Source of the DNA: Candidatus Saccharimonadota bacterium
GTDB lineage: Bacteria > Patescibacteriota > Saccharimonadia > Saccharimonadales > UBA4665
Length of the DNA stretch: 64,000 nt
Direction of reading: 5' to 3'
NCBI GenBank assembly: GCA_028289245.1
Contig: JAQGGT010000006.1
Coordinates: 62,001-126,000 of the forward strand
Shown here: positions 17,964-27,391 of the stretch, in pieces
How the letters are laid out: the number at the start of each line of letters is the position of its first letter
How positions within the stretch are numbered: position 1 is the stretch's first letter
Notes under the pieces: model-generated
Told to the model about the DNA's origin: nothing
Databases searched by the model: none
The model's input: the letters and a program-made list of their open reading frames with translations, nothing else
Position numbers and translations under genes: made by a program

Positions 17964-19064
17964 ATGCCCAAACCACTGAGACTCGAGCCCGCCTTGGATA
18001 TCCTTAATTCGCCAGCAAGTGCTTGGATCAAAACAGCCGAAGAACGTGCCCAGATGACCATTGCTTGTCAGGACGGTGCCGATATACCGCGCGTCAAAGA
18101 CGCCGGCAGCACTAAGGTGGTCGACGGCCAAAAGGTGCAGCTCATGCACAATGGCCTAAAGGTGCTACAGGGCGGCTACCAAGGCGATTGGCAGGTCGAG
18201 CTCGTCAAGCAGCTGCATGGCATCCACGAACCCCAAGAAGAAAAAGTCTTCTACGAAGTCCTTAAGCGCATTCGCCCCAAGGCCAATATGCTGGAGCTGG
18301 GCTCGTGGTGGTCGTATTACTCGATGTGGTTCCTGCATGACATCAAGCATGCCACGGCATATTGCTGCGAGCCAGACCCAGAGAACTTGGCCCTCGGTCA
18401 TGCCAACGCCCGCCTTAATGACTTCGACATAGGTACGCAAATCATCTTTCACCAATATGCCGCCGGCTCGCAAAACAACAAAAAAATTAGTTTCCCCACC
18501 CTCAAGGGAGAAACGGTCGAGGTGCCAATTCGTACGATTGACAGTATTGTCGAGCAAGAGGCCATCGACAAACTCGATATTTTGCACATGGATATTCAGG
18601 GCGTCGAGCTCGATGCCCTGCGTGGCGCGGTCAAGTCTATCGATGCTGGCAAAGTGCGCTTTTTATTTGTTTCAACGCACCACTATTCGATTTCTGGCGA
18701 CCCAATTACGCACGATAAATGCGTCGACTTCATCAAGGCTCATGGCGGTCATATCATCGCCAAGCACAGCGTGCTTGAGTCGTGCAGCGGCGACGGTTTA
18801 GTCGTGGCTTCGTTTGATGCAGCCGACAAGAACTTTACGGTACCAGTCAGCCTGCAACCGGTTGACGATTCGCTATTCCGTAATGCCGAGCAAGACTTGG
18901 CGATCGTCTGGAAGTCGCACGACCAACTCTACCAGAGAGTGCTCGAACAGGAGGCCGAAATTAGGCGACTGCACGAGCTCGCGGCCAGTAAACAGCCGTT
19001 GACGACTCGTGCCAAGAAGTCGCTCAAGCGTCGTGCCGGTAGGATTACTAAAAAAATTAAGTAG
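17964..19064 (+). CDS. FkbM-type SAM-dependent methyltransferase
   Basis: The 366-residue protein has an SAM-binding strand (NMLELGSWWSYYSMWF, about residues 110-125) and the LDILHMDIQGVELDALRGA block typical of FkbM-family O-methyltransferases. A basic C-terminal tail (KKSLKRRAGRITKKIK) may touch membrane or RNA. FkbM enzymes methylate sugar hydroxyls in glycans and antibiotics. A second FkbM gene follows directly, so two positions or two sugars may be methylated. The target is unknown. Confidence 0.8.
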   Translation: MPKPLRLEPALDILNSPASAWIKTAEERAQMTIACQDGADIPRVKDAGSTKVVDGQKVQLMHNGLKVLQGGYQGDWQVELVKQLHGIHEPQEEKVFYEVLKRIRPKANMLELGSWWSYYSMWFLHDIKHATAYCCEPDPENLALGHANARLNDFDIGTQIIFHQYAAGSQNNKKISFPTLKGETVEVPIRTIDSIVEQEAIDKLDILHMDIQGVELDALRGAVKSIDAGKVRFLFVSTHHYSISGDPITHDKCVDFIKAHGGHIIAKHSVLESCSGDGLVVASFDAADKNFTVPVSLQPVDDSLFRNAEQDLAIVWKSHDQLYQRVLEQEAEIRRLHELAASKQPLTTRAKKSLKRRAGRITKKIK

Positions 19065-19129
19065 CCAAAGGGCACGCGCATGGAAACGATTAGGCAAACA
19101 ACCGAGCGAGCAGAACAGGCGATGGCGTC

Positions 19130-20182
19130 ATGAGTTTGATTAGCTACGCCCAGAACCGCGAGGACATCATATTGCACGCCATGCTAGGCTCGATCAAAAA
19201 CGGTTTCTACATCGACGTTGGCGCCAACCACCCGGTCCATGAGTCGGTTACCAAGTTGTTCTACGACCAAGGCTGGCACGGCATCAATGTTGAGCCATCG
19301 CATCGCTTGCACGCCCTCCTCGAACTGACACGGCCGCGTGACATCAATGTCAAAGTCGGCATTTCCGACAAAGATGCTACGTTGAGTTTCCGCGAATATC
19401 TTTCTGGGGACGGTCTGTCGACCTTCTCCAAAGAAACCCAGGCCGAGTATGAAAAAAATAGTTTTTACAGCTTCTTTGCGCGCGAGTACGTTGATTACAA
19501 AGTGCCGGTAATTACCCTCAAGGAGTTGTGTACCATGCACGCCAAAGAAACCCCGATTGATTTTATGAAAATAGATGTCGAGGGATATGAATACGAGGCA
19601 ATTAGCGGCGGTGATTGGAAGCGATTCCGGCCAAAAATACTCTGTATCGAAGCCAACCACATCGTCAACGACTGGCATCCAATCCTGGAAAAAGCAAAAT
19701 ACCAAAAAGTGTTTTGGGATGGCCTCAATGAGTATTTTGTGGCTGTCGAGCACGCTGCGATCCTCAAAGATTTTTCGTATGCCAACGCCATGTTTTTGGG
19801 CGAGCCGTTCGTAGACTGGTCGGAGCAAAAAATACGCGATAGTTTGCACATTGAGAATGCAGTCCTGCAATATCAGCTCGACAAAGCGGCTATCCAGCAT
19901 CAAGCGGACGTGATAGCTTTGGCACCACCGGAGTCGAAAATCAAACACACCCTCAAGCGGGTTGATCATAAGATTACCGCCCTGCTCGGAGAGCGCACAA
20001 CCAGCCGTACGGCCAGCAATGTGCAGCCGGACATCACGAGCTTTGATGATGTCGTCAAAGAGATTCGCTTGCAGTTGGCGGTTACGCAACCGCCGTCGCA
20101 AGTCTCAAAGCGCGCGGCACTCAGGGGCTATAGCAAGGCAAAGCTGGTAGCCCGTAAGGCCGCCAAGAAAGCTCGTTCGTGA
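19130..20182 (+). CDS. FkbM-type SAM-dependent methyltransferase
   Basis: The 350-residue protein opens SLISYAQNREDIIL and shows GFYIDVGANHPVHESVTK (SAM motif I region) and IDFMKIDVEGYEYEAI, the hallmark of FkbM methyltransferases. About 110 C-terminal residues after the catalytic domain are helical and Lys/Arg-rich at the end (KLVARKAAKKARS). The next gene begins four bases before its stop (GTGA overlap), so these glycan genes are translated in series. It is not a close copy of the upstream FkbM gene. Confidence 0.85.
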   Translation: MSLISYAQNREDIILHAMLGSIKNGFYIDVGANHPVHESVTKLFYDQGWHGINVEPSHRLHALLELTRPRDINVKVGISDKDATLSFREYLSGDGLSTFSKETQAEYEKNSFYSFFAREYVDYKVPVITLKELCTMHAKETPIDFMKIDVEGYEYEAISGGDWKRFRPKILCIEANHIVNDWHPILEKAKYQKVFWDGLNEYFVAVEHAAILKDFSYANAMFLGEPFVDWSEQKIRDSLHIENAVLQYQLDKAAIQHQADVIALAPPESKIKHTLKRVDHKITALLGERTTSRTASNVQPDITSFDDVVKEIRLQLAVTQPPSQVSKRAALRGYSKAKLVARKAAKKARS

Positions 20183-21900
20183 GTCGGCCCCAGCTGATTA
20201 TTGACGGCCAATTGCTGCAGACGACAGCCTGGGATCGTGGTATGGGCCATTATTGTCGCTCACTGCTGGCCGCCTACGCTGCACTTGACGTAGCTGACAT
20301 AACGATTATTTTTAATGAGCACTTAGAGCTCTCCAATGAGCGTGCCGAAGCAATAAAACACCTCTTACCCCAGGCCACGGTGGCTCTGCTCGTGCTGCCA
20401 ACTTTGAGCGGCGACATCCTAGCCTCCAAGCAAGCCGCTACCAAAGTACTCGACGCCTTCGTGGCAAGCAGTTTTGGCGATCAGCCGGTGCACTTCTTAG
20501 AGCTACAACTCTTTACGTTCGACTACTGCGCGGCGTTTCCCACCAAAGCTCACAAACTAGTAATCTGTTACGACTTGATCCCCTTGCAACACTGGCAGAT
20601 TTTCTCGGCGGTGTTCGCAGCACACATGTATCTGCCACACTTGACCTCGCTTATCGAGGCCGACGAAGTTCTCGCCATTTCCGAGACGACAAAGAATACG
20701 GCGGTTAACGAGCTGTCGCTTGATCCGGAGCGAGTCGTCAATCTCAAAGGGGCCTACATTCCCCGTACCGCCAGCGCGAGTTTTGACGGCTTGCCAAAAG
20801 ATGTTCCGTTCATTTTGATGCCCACTGCCGACATGCCGCACAAAAACAACCGAGCAGCCGTACAAGCCTTCGCAGAGTTTAACCGCGAGCTGGGCAACGT
20901 CTTCAAATTGGTCATTACGTCTCATTGTTCTGACGATACGCGGCGACTGTTAGAGTGTTACAGTGACGACTTGATTTTTACCGGCAACGTCTCTGACGGG
21001 GAGCTAGAATACCTTTACGAGCAGTGTTCGGCACTTCTCTTCGTGTCGTCGATTGAAGGGCTCGGGCTGCCTATTCTCGAAGCCGTCCATCACCGCAAAC
21101 CAGTCGTCTGTTCGTCGATTGAGGTGTTTCTAGAAATTTCTAAGCAAGCCTTTTACTACTGTGACCCAAGTGATCCGGCCAGTATTCAAGCGGCGCTGCG
21201 TACCGTGTTTGGCGACAGCGCTTGGCCCGAAAAACTAGCGTGTTACGCCGCCATCGAAGATGAGTTTAGCTGGCAACAAAGCGCTTTGCGTTTGCAAACG
21301 GCAATCGAAATGCCGGCGCCCCGTGAGCATCGCCGATCCCGCGCCGGACTGCTCATAGGCATGCCACATCCAGCATCGACCAGCACGGAGTTAGGCCGCT
21401 TAGTACAGCGACTGATTCCTCAATTTGCGACCTATGCGGAGTTACACGTGGCCACCGGCCGTGACGATTACGTAGACGAAGCTTCGGTTGCGCTGTTTGC
21501 GCCCTATTTTGCCGAAACCTACCTGGCGGCTCGGCCACCCAGCCAACTGCCGGCCAAGGCGGTGTACTTTATCGACCACACCTCAGCCAGCGCCGATGTG
21601 GTTCGCCTCGCGCTGTTGCACCCTGGCCTGTGTTATGTCACCAAGCACAGCGATAAAAAAATGCTCGGCTACCTCGCCGACAAGGGCTATATTACCAGTG
21701 ATGTAGCCAAGGCCGCTGTTGGCATGGAAGGCTATAGTTTGACTCGGCTGCTGGAAGCGAGCGGAAACGTCGTGCAGGTGTTCGAGGTGGCCAGTCTGTG
21801 GCCGCCCGCCGAGGCGGGCAAGCCCAAAAAGAATGTAAAAGGTCCCCGTCAGTTCGTCGAGCGCGTAGTACGCGCTGTCGATGGCGAGGAACAGCCATGA
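20179..21900 (+). CDS. Glycosyltransferase, GT4 domain plus second C-terminal domain
   Basis: The 573-residue protein starts at a GTG overlapping the previous stop. Residues 1-380 form a GT4-type enzyme (MPTADMPHKNNRAAVQAF; SSIEGLGLPILEAVHHRKPVV). About residues 395-573 make a second module that opens like a glycosyltransferase N-terminal domain (AGLLIGMPHPASTSTELGRL) but has no donor-site motif, so it may be a degenerate or acceptor-binding half-enzyme. It is followed by a methyltransferase gene with ATGA overlap. Confidence 0.75.
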   Translation: MSRPQLIIDGQLLQTTAWDRGMGHYCRSLLAAYAALDVADITIIFNEHLELSNERAEAIKHLLPQATVALLVLPTLSGDILASKQAATKVLDAFVASSFGDQPVHFLELQLFTFDYCAAFPTKAHKLVICYDLIPLQHWQIFSAVFAAHMYLPHLTSLIEADEVLAISETTKNTAVNELSLDPERVVNLKGAYIPRTASASFDGLPKDVPFILMPTADMPHKNNRAAVQAFAEFNRELGNVFKLVITSHCSDDTRRLLECYSDDLIFTGNVSDGELEYLYEQCSALLFVSSIEGLGLPILEAVHHRKPVVCSSIEVFLEISKQAFYYCDPSDPASIQAALRTVFGDSAWPEKLACYAAIEDEFSWQQSALRLQTAIEMPAPREHRRSRAGLLIGMPHPASTSTELGRLVQRLIPQFATYAELHVATGRDDYVDEASVALFAPYFAETYLAARPPSQLPAKAVYFIDHTSASADVVRLALLHPGLCYVTKHSDKKMLGYLADKGYITSDVAKAAVGMEGYSLTRLLEASGNVVQVFEVASLWPPAEAGKPKKNVKGPRQFVERVVRAVDGEEQP

Positions 21901-23270
21901 AAAGTCACTCATTAGTATATCGGGACTACGAGAGCGAATGGTACAGCCGTTGGTCCAAAGAGCTGAAGCAATATAAGGGCCATCTCGAAAATCACAGCTT
22001 GTATGCCAATAAGTTCTGGCAGAACGCTGTCATGGCCGAGATCCTCTGGGAGCACGGCCTGCTCACGGACGGGAAGCGTGGGCTTGGCTTTGGGGTTGGC
22101 GAAGAACGCCTGCCGGCATTATTTGCCAAGCACGGAGTAGCGATTACAGCCACCGACCAAGACTTTACCACGCAGAAAGCCGGCTATTGGTCGGAACAAG
22201 AGCTGGCAACCGGTGTACAATCGCTCAACAAACTCAATATCTGCGACGCGGAGGCGTTTAATAAACTGGTAGCCTATCGACCGGCTGACATGAAAAAAAT
22301 TCCTCGTGCGCTGCAGAAGGCCGAGTATGATTTTTTGTGGTCTAACTGCGCCCTGGGCCACTTAGGATCAATTCCGGCCGGCTTGGAATTCATTGAGAAT
22401 AGCCTTAAATGCCTTAAGCCCGGCGGCTGGGCCGTACACACTACCGAGCTTAATATCCTGTCCAATGACGAAACGGTAACTGGCGGCAGCACGGTGATCT
22501 TCCGGATCAAAGACGTTTACGAGTTGCAGAAAAAGCTGACCGACCAGGGCTATGTTGTCAGCCCGTTTAATCTCATGATGGGCGCCCAAAAGGCCGACAA
22601 GCGTATAAGCATGTGGCCGCAGTTCGGCAATGACTACTCCAAGATACAGGTGATGGGCCACCTGGCCACCCAGATAGTACTAATTATTCAGCGCCCGATA
22701 AAGCCACGCAGCAAGGCTGCGCTGCTACGCCAAAAGTTGGCCATCGAACAAGCCTATCAGCGCAACCGCCTGGTTCTACAAAATTACCGCCGATACGATC
22801 CAACTCTCAAGCTGATCTTGAAGAGCCAAAAAGCCTCGGTCAAAGAAATTGTAGTGGCTCCCAAACGGACGGTCATCAACGTGACCATCCCTAAAGGCCA
22901 GTCGAAAGAAGTGGTTGTACCGTATACCAATCAATCTAAGATACCGCTCTTTAGTACCTTTGCCCGCTTGGGTAACAGTAACCCCATTGTCTTGGCGACT
23001 ACCAATCATCCTGACCGGGCTTCGCCGTTTGCCGATAGCAGCTGGCTGGGCCGCAACCGCAACCGCCTGCCCCCCGAGTTTTGGCAGAAGAAGGCTAGCA
23101 AATACGTCATGGCTGACCACGTTTTACCCGGTGAAGCCTTTGCATTTAAGGCGACACTCAACGCCGCGGACGTACCCAAAGGTCGGTACGATGAAGATGT
23201 CTGCATCGTGCAAGAAAACGCCGGTTGGGTAGAGCATAGCGTCGTGCGCCTAGCCGTAACTGTCGTCTAA
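21897..23270 (+). CDS. Class I methyltransferase fused to C-terminal beta-sandwich domain
   Basis: The ATG at 21897 overlaps the upstream stop (ATGA) and gives 457 residues. Residues 1-265 resemble a class I methyltransferase (GLGFGVGEERLPALFAKHGV as SAM motif I; SNCALGHLGS; CLKPGGWAVHT). The rest, about 310-457, is not catalytic. It contains PFADSSWLGRNRN, VLPGEAFAF and KGRYDEDVCIVQENAGWV, which align with the repeats of the secreted protein at 27388-29151 (MFYDSSSWLGSNRP, VWPGEIGVF, GKYREDFEMVEDG). It may recognise glycan, like a Wzt C-terminal domain; that is inference. Confidence 0.7.
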   Translation: MKSHSLVYRDYESEWYSRWSKELKQYKGHLENHSLYANKFWQNAVMAEILWEHGLLTDGKRGLGFGVGEERLPALFAKHGVAITATDQDFTTQKAGYWSEQELATGVQSLNKLNICDAEAFNKLVAYRPADMKKIPRALQKAEYDFLWSNCALGHLGSIPAGLEFIENSLKCLKPGGWAVHTTELNILSNDETVTGGSTVIFRIKDVYELQKKLTDQGYVVSPFNLMMGAQKADKRISMWPQFGNDYSKIQVMGHLATQIVLIIQRPIKPRSKAALLRQKLAIEQAYQRNRLVLQNYRRYDPTLKLILKSQKASVKEIVVAPKRTVINVTIPKGQSKEVVVPYTNQSKIPLFSTFARLGNSNPIVLATTNHPDRASPFADSSWLGRNRNRLPPEFWQKKASKYVMADHVLPGEAFAFKATLNAADVPKGRYDEDVCIVQENAGWVEHSVVRLAVTVV

Positions 23271-24622
23271 GACGAAACGGCGTCAGCAACTTGGGCGAAG
23301 GTTTTATCCCAGCTGGTGATTTTGTATTTGGCTTGGATCTCTGCTTCTTTGGCACGGCGGACGTCGACGGATAGGTATTTTTGGATCAACGCTAAGCAAG
23401 CCGGGGCGTCGTATGGTGAGAAGTATTCGATCAAGTCACCGGCAATCTCCGGCATTGATGAAGCATGCGAAGCAATGCAGACTTTGCCCTTGGCTAATGA
23501 CTCGGCGACCGGTAAGCCCCAGCCCTCGTAGACCGATGGGTAGACGGTAAAGGCACAGTTTCCGTAGAGCCAGTCAACTTGTTCGTCGGAAAGGCCGTGC
23601 AGGATTTTTACGGAGTGTCGTAGTAACGGATCGTGCTGGAATTGGTAGATCACATCACCGGTATACCAGCCCCGGCTACCAATGATGACGAGGGTCGGCA
23701 TTGGTAAATCACGCAGCTGCGCTTCTTTATAGGCGGCGTATAGCAGGGCGTGGTTTTTGCGGACTTCAATAGTGCCGACGCAGAGAATAAAGCTGCCCGG
23801 CTTCAGGCCGCTGGGGGCGTACTTATCCTCCAGCACCGTCAAGCCGTTGGGAGTATCACCGAGGCGAACAACGGTTGTTTTGGGGGTCTGGAGTAGCTCT
23901 TCTCGGCAGAAACGCGCTACGTCCTGCTTGGTCGATTTAGAAATGGCAATCACTCGGTCGGACAGCGCCAGCGCTTCGAACATGTACTTGGTGTAATTAG
24001 CCGGCAGTGGCTGCCCGAAAACTTGGGGCAAGAAGGTAGGGATCATGTCATACACCAAGTGGACAAGCTTAAACGGCTGGGCCGTTTTTTGATCACGGAG
24101 CACGTCGATAAAGGTCATCGTATCCCAAGGCTTTCCGAGTATCACGACGATGTCGGCCTTTTGGAAGTGGACGGCCGGCGCGCCGGGCACCGCGGCACTA
24201 GAAATGACCTGGCGGCGGGGCTTGACCCGACTGCTGACACTATTGAAGGTTCGGTAGGCTTTTTTTAACTGCTCACGGCGCGCGGGCGTCAGCTGCTGCT
24301 TTACCCTGAACGGCAAGTTGTGGTAGGCCTTGAGCGATTGGGTGCGCAAAACGGCTTTTGGTGACGGACGGTGGAAGCCCGACGGGCGCTTGCCTGCCTC
24401 TGCTGGCATACGAGAGGCCAAAATAGTTTGGTTAATGGGGCCAAAATCTACTTCGTAGAAATTCCGAGCTCGTTCATTGTAAGCAAAGAAGTGGACATCA
24501 CTGATCTGCTCGTAAAAACGTAGTGACATTTCGTAGGTGACGCGCTGGGTACCGGTAAAATGGCCACTCCATACGCTCAGGTCGGTTACGTCAATCCAGA
24601 TTTTTTGCTTTGCGTCGGTCAT
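23267..24622 (-). CDS. GT4-family glycosyltransferase
   Basis: The ATG at 24622 overlaps the stop of the upstream gene (ATGA), so this start is chosen over longer in-frame options; the product has 451 residues. It has GHFTGTQRVTYEMSLRFY near the N-terminus, FILCVGTIEVRKNHALLYAA and YEGWGLPVAESLAKGKVCIA, typical of GT4 mannosyltransferases that start with a fold like WbdA/WbaZ enzymes. It shares its stop tetranucleotide CTAA with the convergent methyltransferase. Sugar specificity is unknown. Confidence 0.82.
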   Translation of the reverse strand: MTDAKQKIWIDVTDLSVWSGHFTGTQRVTYEMSLRFYEQISDVHFFAYNERARNFYEVDFGPINQTILASRMPAEAGKRPSGFHRPSPKAVLRTQSLKAYHNLPFRVKQQLTPARREQLKKAYRTFNSVSSRVKPRRQVISSAAVPGAPAVHFQKADIVVILGKPWDTMTFIDVLRDQKTAQPFKLVHLVYDMIPTFLPQVFGQPLPANYTKYMFEALALSDRVIAISKSTKQDVARFCREELLQTPKTTVVRLGDTPNGLTVLEDKYAPSGLKPGSFILCVGTIEVRKNHALLYAAYKEAQLRDLPMPTLVIIGSRGWYTGDVIYQFQHDPLLRHSVKILHGLSDEQVDWLYGNCAFTVYPSVYEGWGLPVAESLAKGKVCIASHASSMPEIAGDLIEYFSPYDAPACLALIQKYLSVDVRRAKEAEIQAKYKITSWDKTFAQVADAVSS

Positions 24623-25830
24623 AATTTTACGGCCTCTTCGACGAGTTGCTTCAGGGAGTAGTGCCACTGTACGGTTTGGGCTTGTAGCTCCTGGCTTTTG
24701 CTGCGCTTTTTGAGGGGCGTGATAAGTGCTTCGGTAATGGCTGCCCGGAATTTCTCGGGGGTATCGGCAATCCAAATATTTGGCAGCGTCAAGTGTGATT
24801 CATAGCCCCGAAAAGCAAACGTCGTGGCCACGATTTTCTTGCCGCTCAAAATGGCTTCAGCGGTCTTTAAGTTGGAGCCACCGCCCTTGACGATAGGCAG
24901 TAGTATCACGTCGCTGACCTCAAGCAGGCCGCTGAGCTGACTTTCGCTCAAGAAGCCGACGCTGATAGCCCGTTGCCAAAAAGTGCTGTCGAGCATGTTG
25001 TCGTAGTCGAAATATTGTTTGAGATGACGCCCGACACCGCCGGCTAGCACCAACCGAGTATTGGCCGGGAAAAAGCCCAAGCGGAGGCCGATCATCTGTT
25101 GCATGCCCTGCATGTTCGGCAGATGCGACGAGCCAATAAAGCTGGCGATGGCATCGATGCCCTGTGCCTTGAACTGTTTGTGCCAGTAGGCCACGGCGGC
25201 CGGCGAGTGCGCCAGAGTGGCAATGCCATTCGAAGCCAGCACATAGCGTTTTGCGCCGAGAGACAAGTAGTATTCGCCGTCTTCTTTGCTCACCGCCGCG
25301 ACGAGGTCGGCGTGCTGGGCTAGATCGGTCTCGACTTCTTCGATGATGGCGAGGGCCTCAGCAACGTCGGTGTCGGCGGCGCCGGCGATCGTCATCACAT
25401 CTTCTTTGATCACGGTCTCGATATTTTGTGAATTGTAAATAATTTTGGGCCGAATGCCCATGTCCTGAATAATCTGCCGCAGCCCAATGTACGGAAAGCA
25501 TTGATCGACCTGAATGATATCGGGCTTATAACTACGGAGTAGCGCTTCGAGCTTGCGACGCAGGTCGGGGCTTTCGACCATGGCATTCCCGATACGAATG
25601 TCGCTGGTCAAGTGGTCGTGCAAGGCAGCGGTTGCCCATCTCCCGGTTAGGTAAATGTCATCGTGGTCGTAAACCGGATAGTGCTCGCGGACAAAAACAG
25701 CCACATATTTAACGCGCGCGAAGACTTTTTTGTATTCCTCGACAACGGCCGCCACACGTTTTTGGCCGCCATGGAGCGGGTCCTTGATAGGGTAACAACT
25801 GATAATGAGGACACGTTTATTGCTGTGCAT
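24619..25830 (-). CDS. GT4-like glycosyltransferase
   Basis: The 403-residue protein begins VLIISCYPIKDPLHGGQKRV, an acceptor-domain glycine loop. It has a C-terminal donor domain with VGFLSESQLSGLLEVSDVILLP and KGGGSNLKTAEAILSGKKIVATTFAFRG, as in GT4 enzymes that use a Glu-poor variant of the usual motif. It heads a two-gene minus-strand operon. A 124-base gap separates it from the divergent membrane protein gene. Function within glycan assembly is likely, substrate unknown. Confidence 0.75.
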   Translation of the reverse strand: MHSNKRVLIISCYPIKDPLHGGQKRVAAVVEEYKKVFARVKYVAVFVREHYPVYDHDDIYLTGRWATAALHDHLTSDIRIGNAMVESPDLRRKLEALLRSYKPDIIQVDQCFPYIGLRQIIQDMGIRPKIIYNSQNIETVIKEDVMTIAGAADTDVAEALAIIEEVETDLAQHADLVAAVSKEDGEYYLSLGAKRYVLASNGIATLAHSPAAVAYWHKQFKAQGIDAIASFIGSSHLPNMQGMQQMIGLRLGFFPANTRLVLAGGVGRHLKQYFDYDNMLDSTFWQRAISVGFLSESQLSGLLEVSDVILLPIVKGGGSNLKTAEAILSGKKIVATTFAFRGYESHLTLPNIWIADTPEKFRAAITEALITPLKKRSKSQELQAQTVQWHYSLKQLVEEAVKL

Positions 25831-25975
25831 AAGGCTACCTCCTAGTATATATGATTAGAAGATAGGATCGAATCATTTTTGATAATATGGCAAAAAGACG
25901 GCTCGCACGGCTGGCTAAAGCGCCCGGCGGCCGTGCTATTATTACAGCAGTAAATTGTTGGCGGAGGGCGAGGCA

Positions 25976-27391
25976 GTGAAGCAGGTATCGACAGTTCGAG
26001 GCATCGTTTCTAGACCCTGGGTGGTACCGGTTGTTTTGCTACTGGGCTGCTTCTTGGCGCTGAGCTATGTGCGTTTCCATGTCAATCACGCCGTGTCTGG
26101 TGACGAGCCACATTATCTTCTCATGGACTACAGCCTGGTCCACGACCACGATCTCAACCTCAAAAATAATTTCCAACACCAAGATTACTGGAGCTGGTAC
26201 CCTGGCCCGCTCAGCGAATCGCAACAGATTGGCGCCAGCCAAGAAAAAACTGACCGCTGGTATTCGATCCACGGCATCGGCTTGCCACTTTTGCTATTGC
26301 CCGGCTTCTTGCTTGGGCAGCAAAAAGGGGCGGCGATCGAGATGTTGTTGGTTGCCACGCTAACAATTTTCTTGCTCTGGCAGTGGGCCTGGCAAGTTAG
26401 TAAAGACCGGCGGGTGGCCTATATTTCCAGCGCCGCGTTGCTGATCTGCTATTTCTTTAATGGGCTGGCCGGCTATTTGTACCCCGATATGGTTATCGCC
26501 ACCATAACGCTGGCCGGCTTGCTGGTAATCGAGCGGTACTATCGTAACCTCTGGGCGCAAATTGGCCTCGGGGTATTGCTGGGCCTGCTCGTTCTGCTGC
26601 ATTTTAAGGGGATTGTGGTGGCTGGCCCGCTGGTTCTGGCACTGACCTATAAAACCTGCCGCAATCAGCGCAAGCTGCCGTGGGCAGTCTTGATTGCCTT
26701 AGTGCCAATGGCCGTGTATTTCTTATGGTCAACGCTCCATTGGTACGGCGTATTAAACCCGACTAAGATTTATAGCAACGTCAACCTGCATGCCTCGCCG
26801 CCACACATTCTCTCGGCCGTGCTGTTTGACTCGATGCGCGGCCTGTTGGTAAATAATCCCTTGCTGCTGCTGGTCTTTGTCGGTCTACCACTGTGGTTCC
26901 GGGCGCACCGGGAAAGCTGCCTGATGGCGGTACTGGTCATTCTGCCCTCAGTGATGTTGCTGACGACCTTCAACCTCTGGCAAGGCGGCGACGCCCCGAT
27001 TGGCCGTTACTCTTTCGATTTTGTGCCCATCCTGTTGCCAGCTGTCGGTATGGCCGTAGTGCGAATGCGTGCCCTATACCAAAAGATCATTGCCGGCCTG
27101 CTGTTTGCCGCCACCGCGTTAATTAGCCTAGATTTCTTACTCACCAAACGTCCTTTTGTACGCAGTGATGTGCGCTCGCCGTTGTTCACGCAGCTGGAGC
27201 GACATTTCGGTATCGCCTTCGATCGGCTATTGCCAACATTCTCCGAAGCCACGACACTTGTCCATCGCTACGACTTTATCAAAGTCATCGCCGGTTACGT
27301 GCTGATAGCCTTAGCGCTGATATATGGCGCCTACCTGGCGGCTGAGCCAGTCCGCGTGCTACCGAAACCGGTCCGCAAAACGAAGGCCTAG
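25976..27391 (+). CDS. GT-C type membrane glycosyltransferase-like protein
   Basis: A GTG at 25976 behind GGAGGGCGAGG is preferred to a TTG at 25955; the product is 471 residues with about eleven membrane segments. The first outer loop contains SGDEPHYLL, the Asp-Glu/His-type motif of GT-C transferases that take sugar from polyprenyl-phosphate donors. Such enzymes decorate glycans or proteins on the outer face. It shares CTAG with the convergent secreted protein gene. The exact family (GT39/GT83-like) is uncertain. Confidence 0.65.
   Translation: MKQVSTVRGIVSRPWVVPVVLLLGCFLALSYVRFHVNHAVSGDEPHYLLMDYSLVHDHDLNLKNNFQHQDYWSWYPGPLSESQQIGASQEKTDRWYSIHGIGLPLLLLPGFLLGQQKGAAIEMLLVATLTIFLLWQWAWQVSKDRRVAYISSAALLICYFFNGLAGYLYPDMVIATITLAGLLVIERYYRNLWAQIGLGVLLGLLVLLHFKGIVVAGPLVLALTYKTCRNQRKLPWAVLIALVPMAVYFLWSTLHWYGVLNPTKIYSNVNLHASPPHILSAVLFDSMRGLLVNNPLLLLVFVGLPLWFRAHRESCLMAVLVILPSVMLLTTFNLWQGGDAPIGRYSFDFVPILLPAVGMAVVRMRALYQKIIAGLLFAATALISLDFLLTKRPFVRSDVRSPLFTQLERHFGIAFDRLLPTFSEATTLVHRYDFIKVIAGYVLIALALIYGAYLAAEPVRVLPKPVRKTKA

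Noticed and set aside
19184-20101. 305-codon minus-strand open frame opposite the second FkbM gene
   Set aside because: The plus-strand FkbM motifs are clear; the antisense product has no family features.
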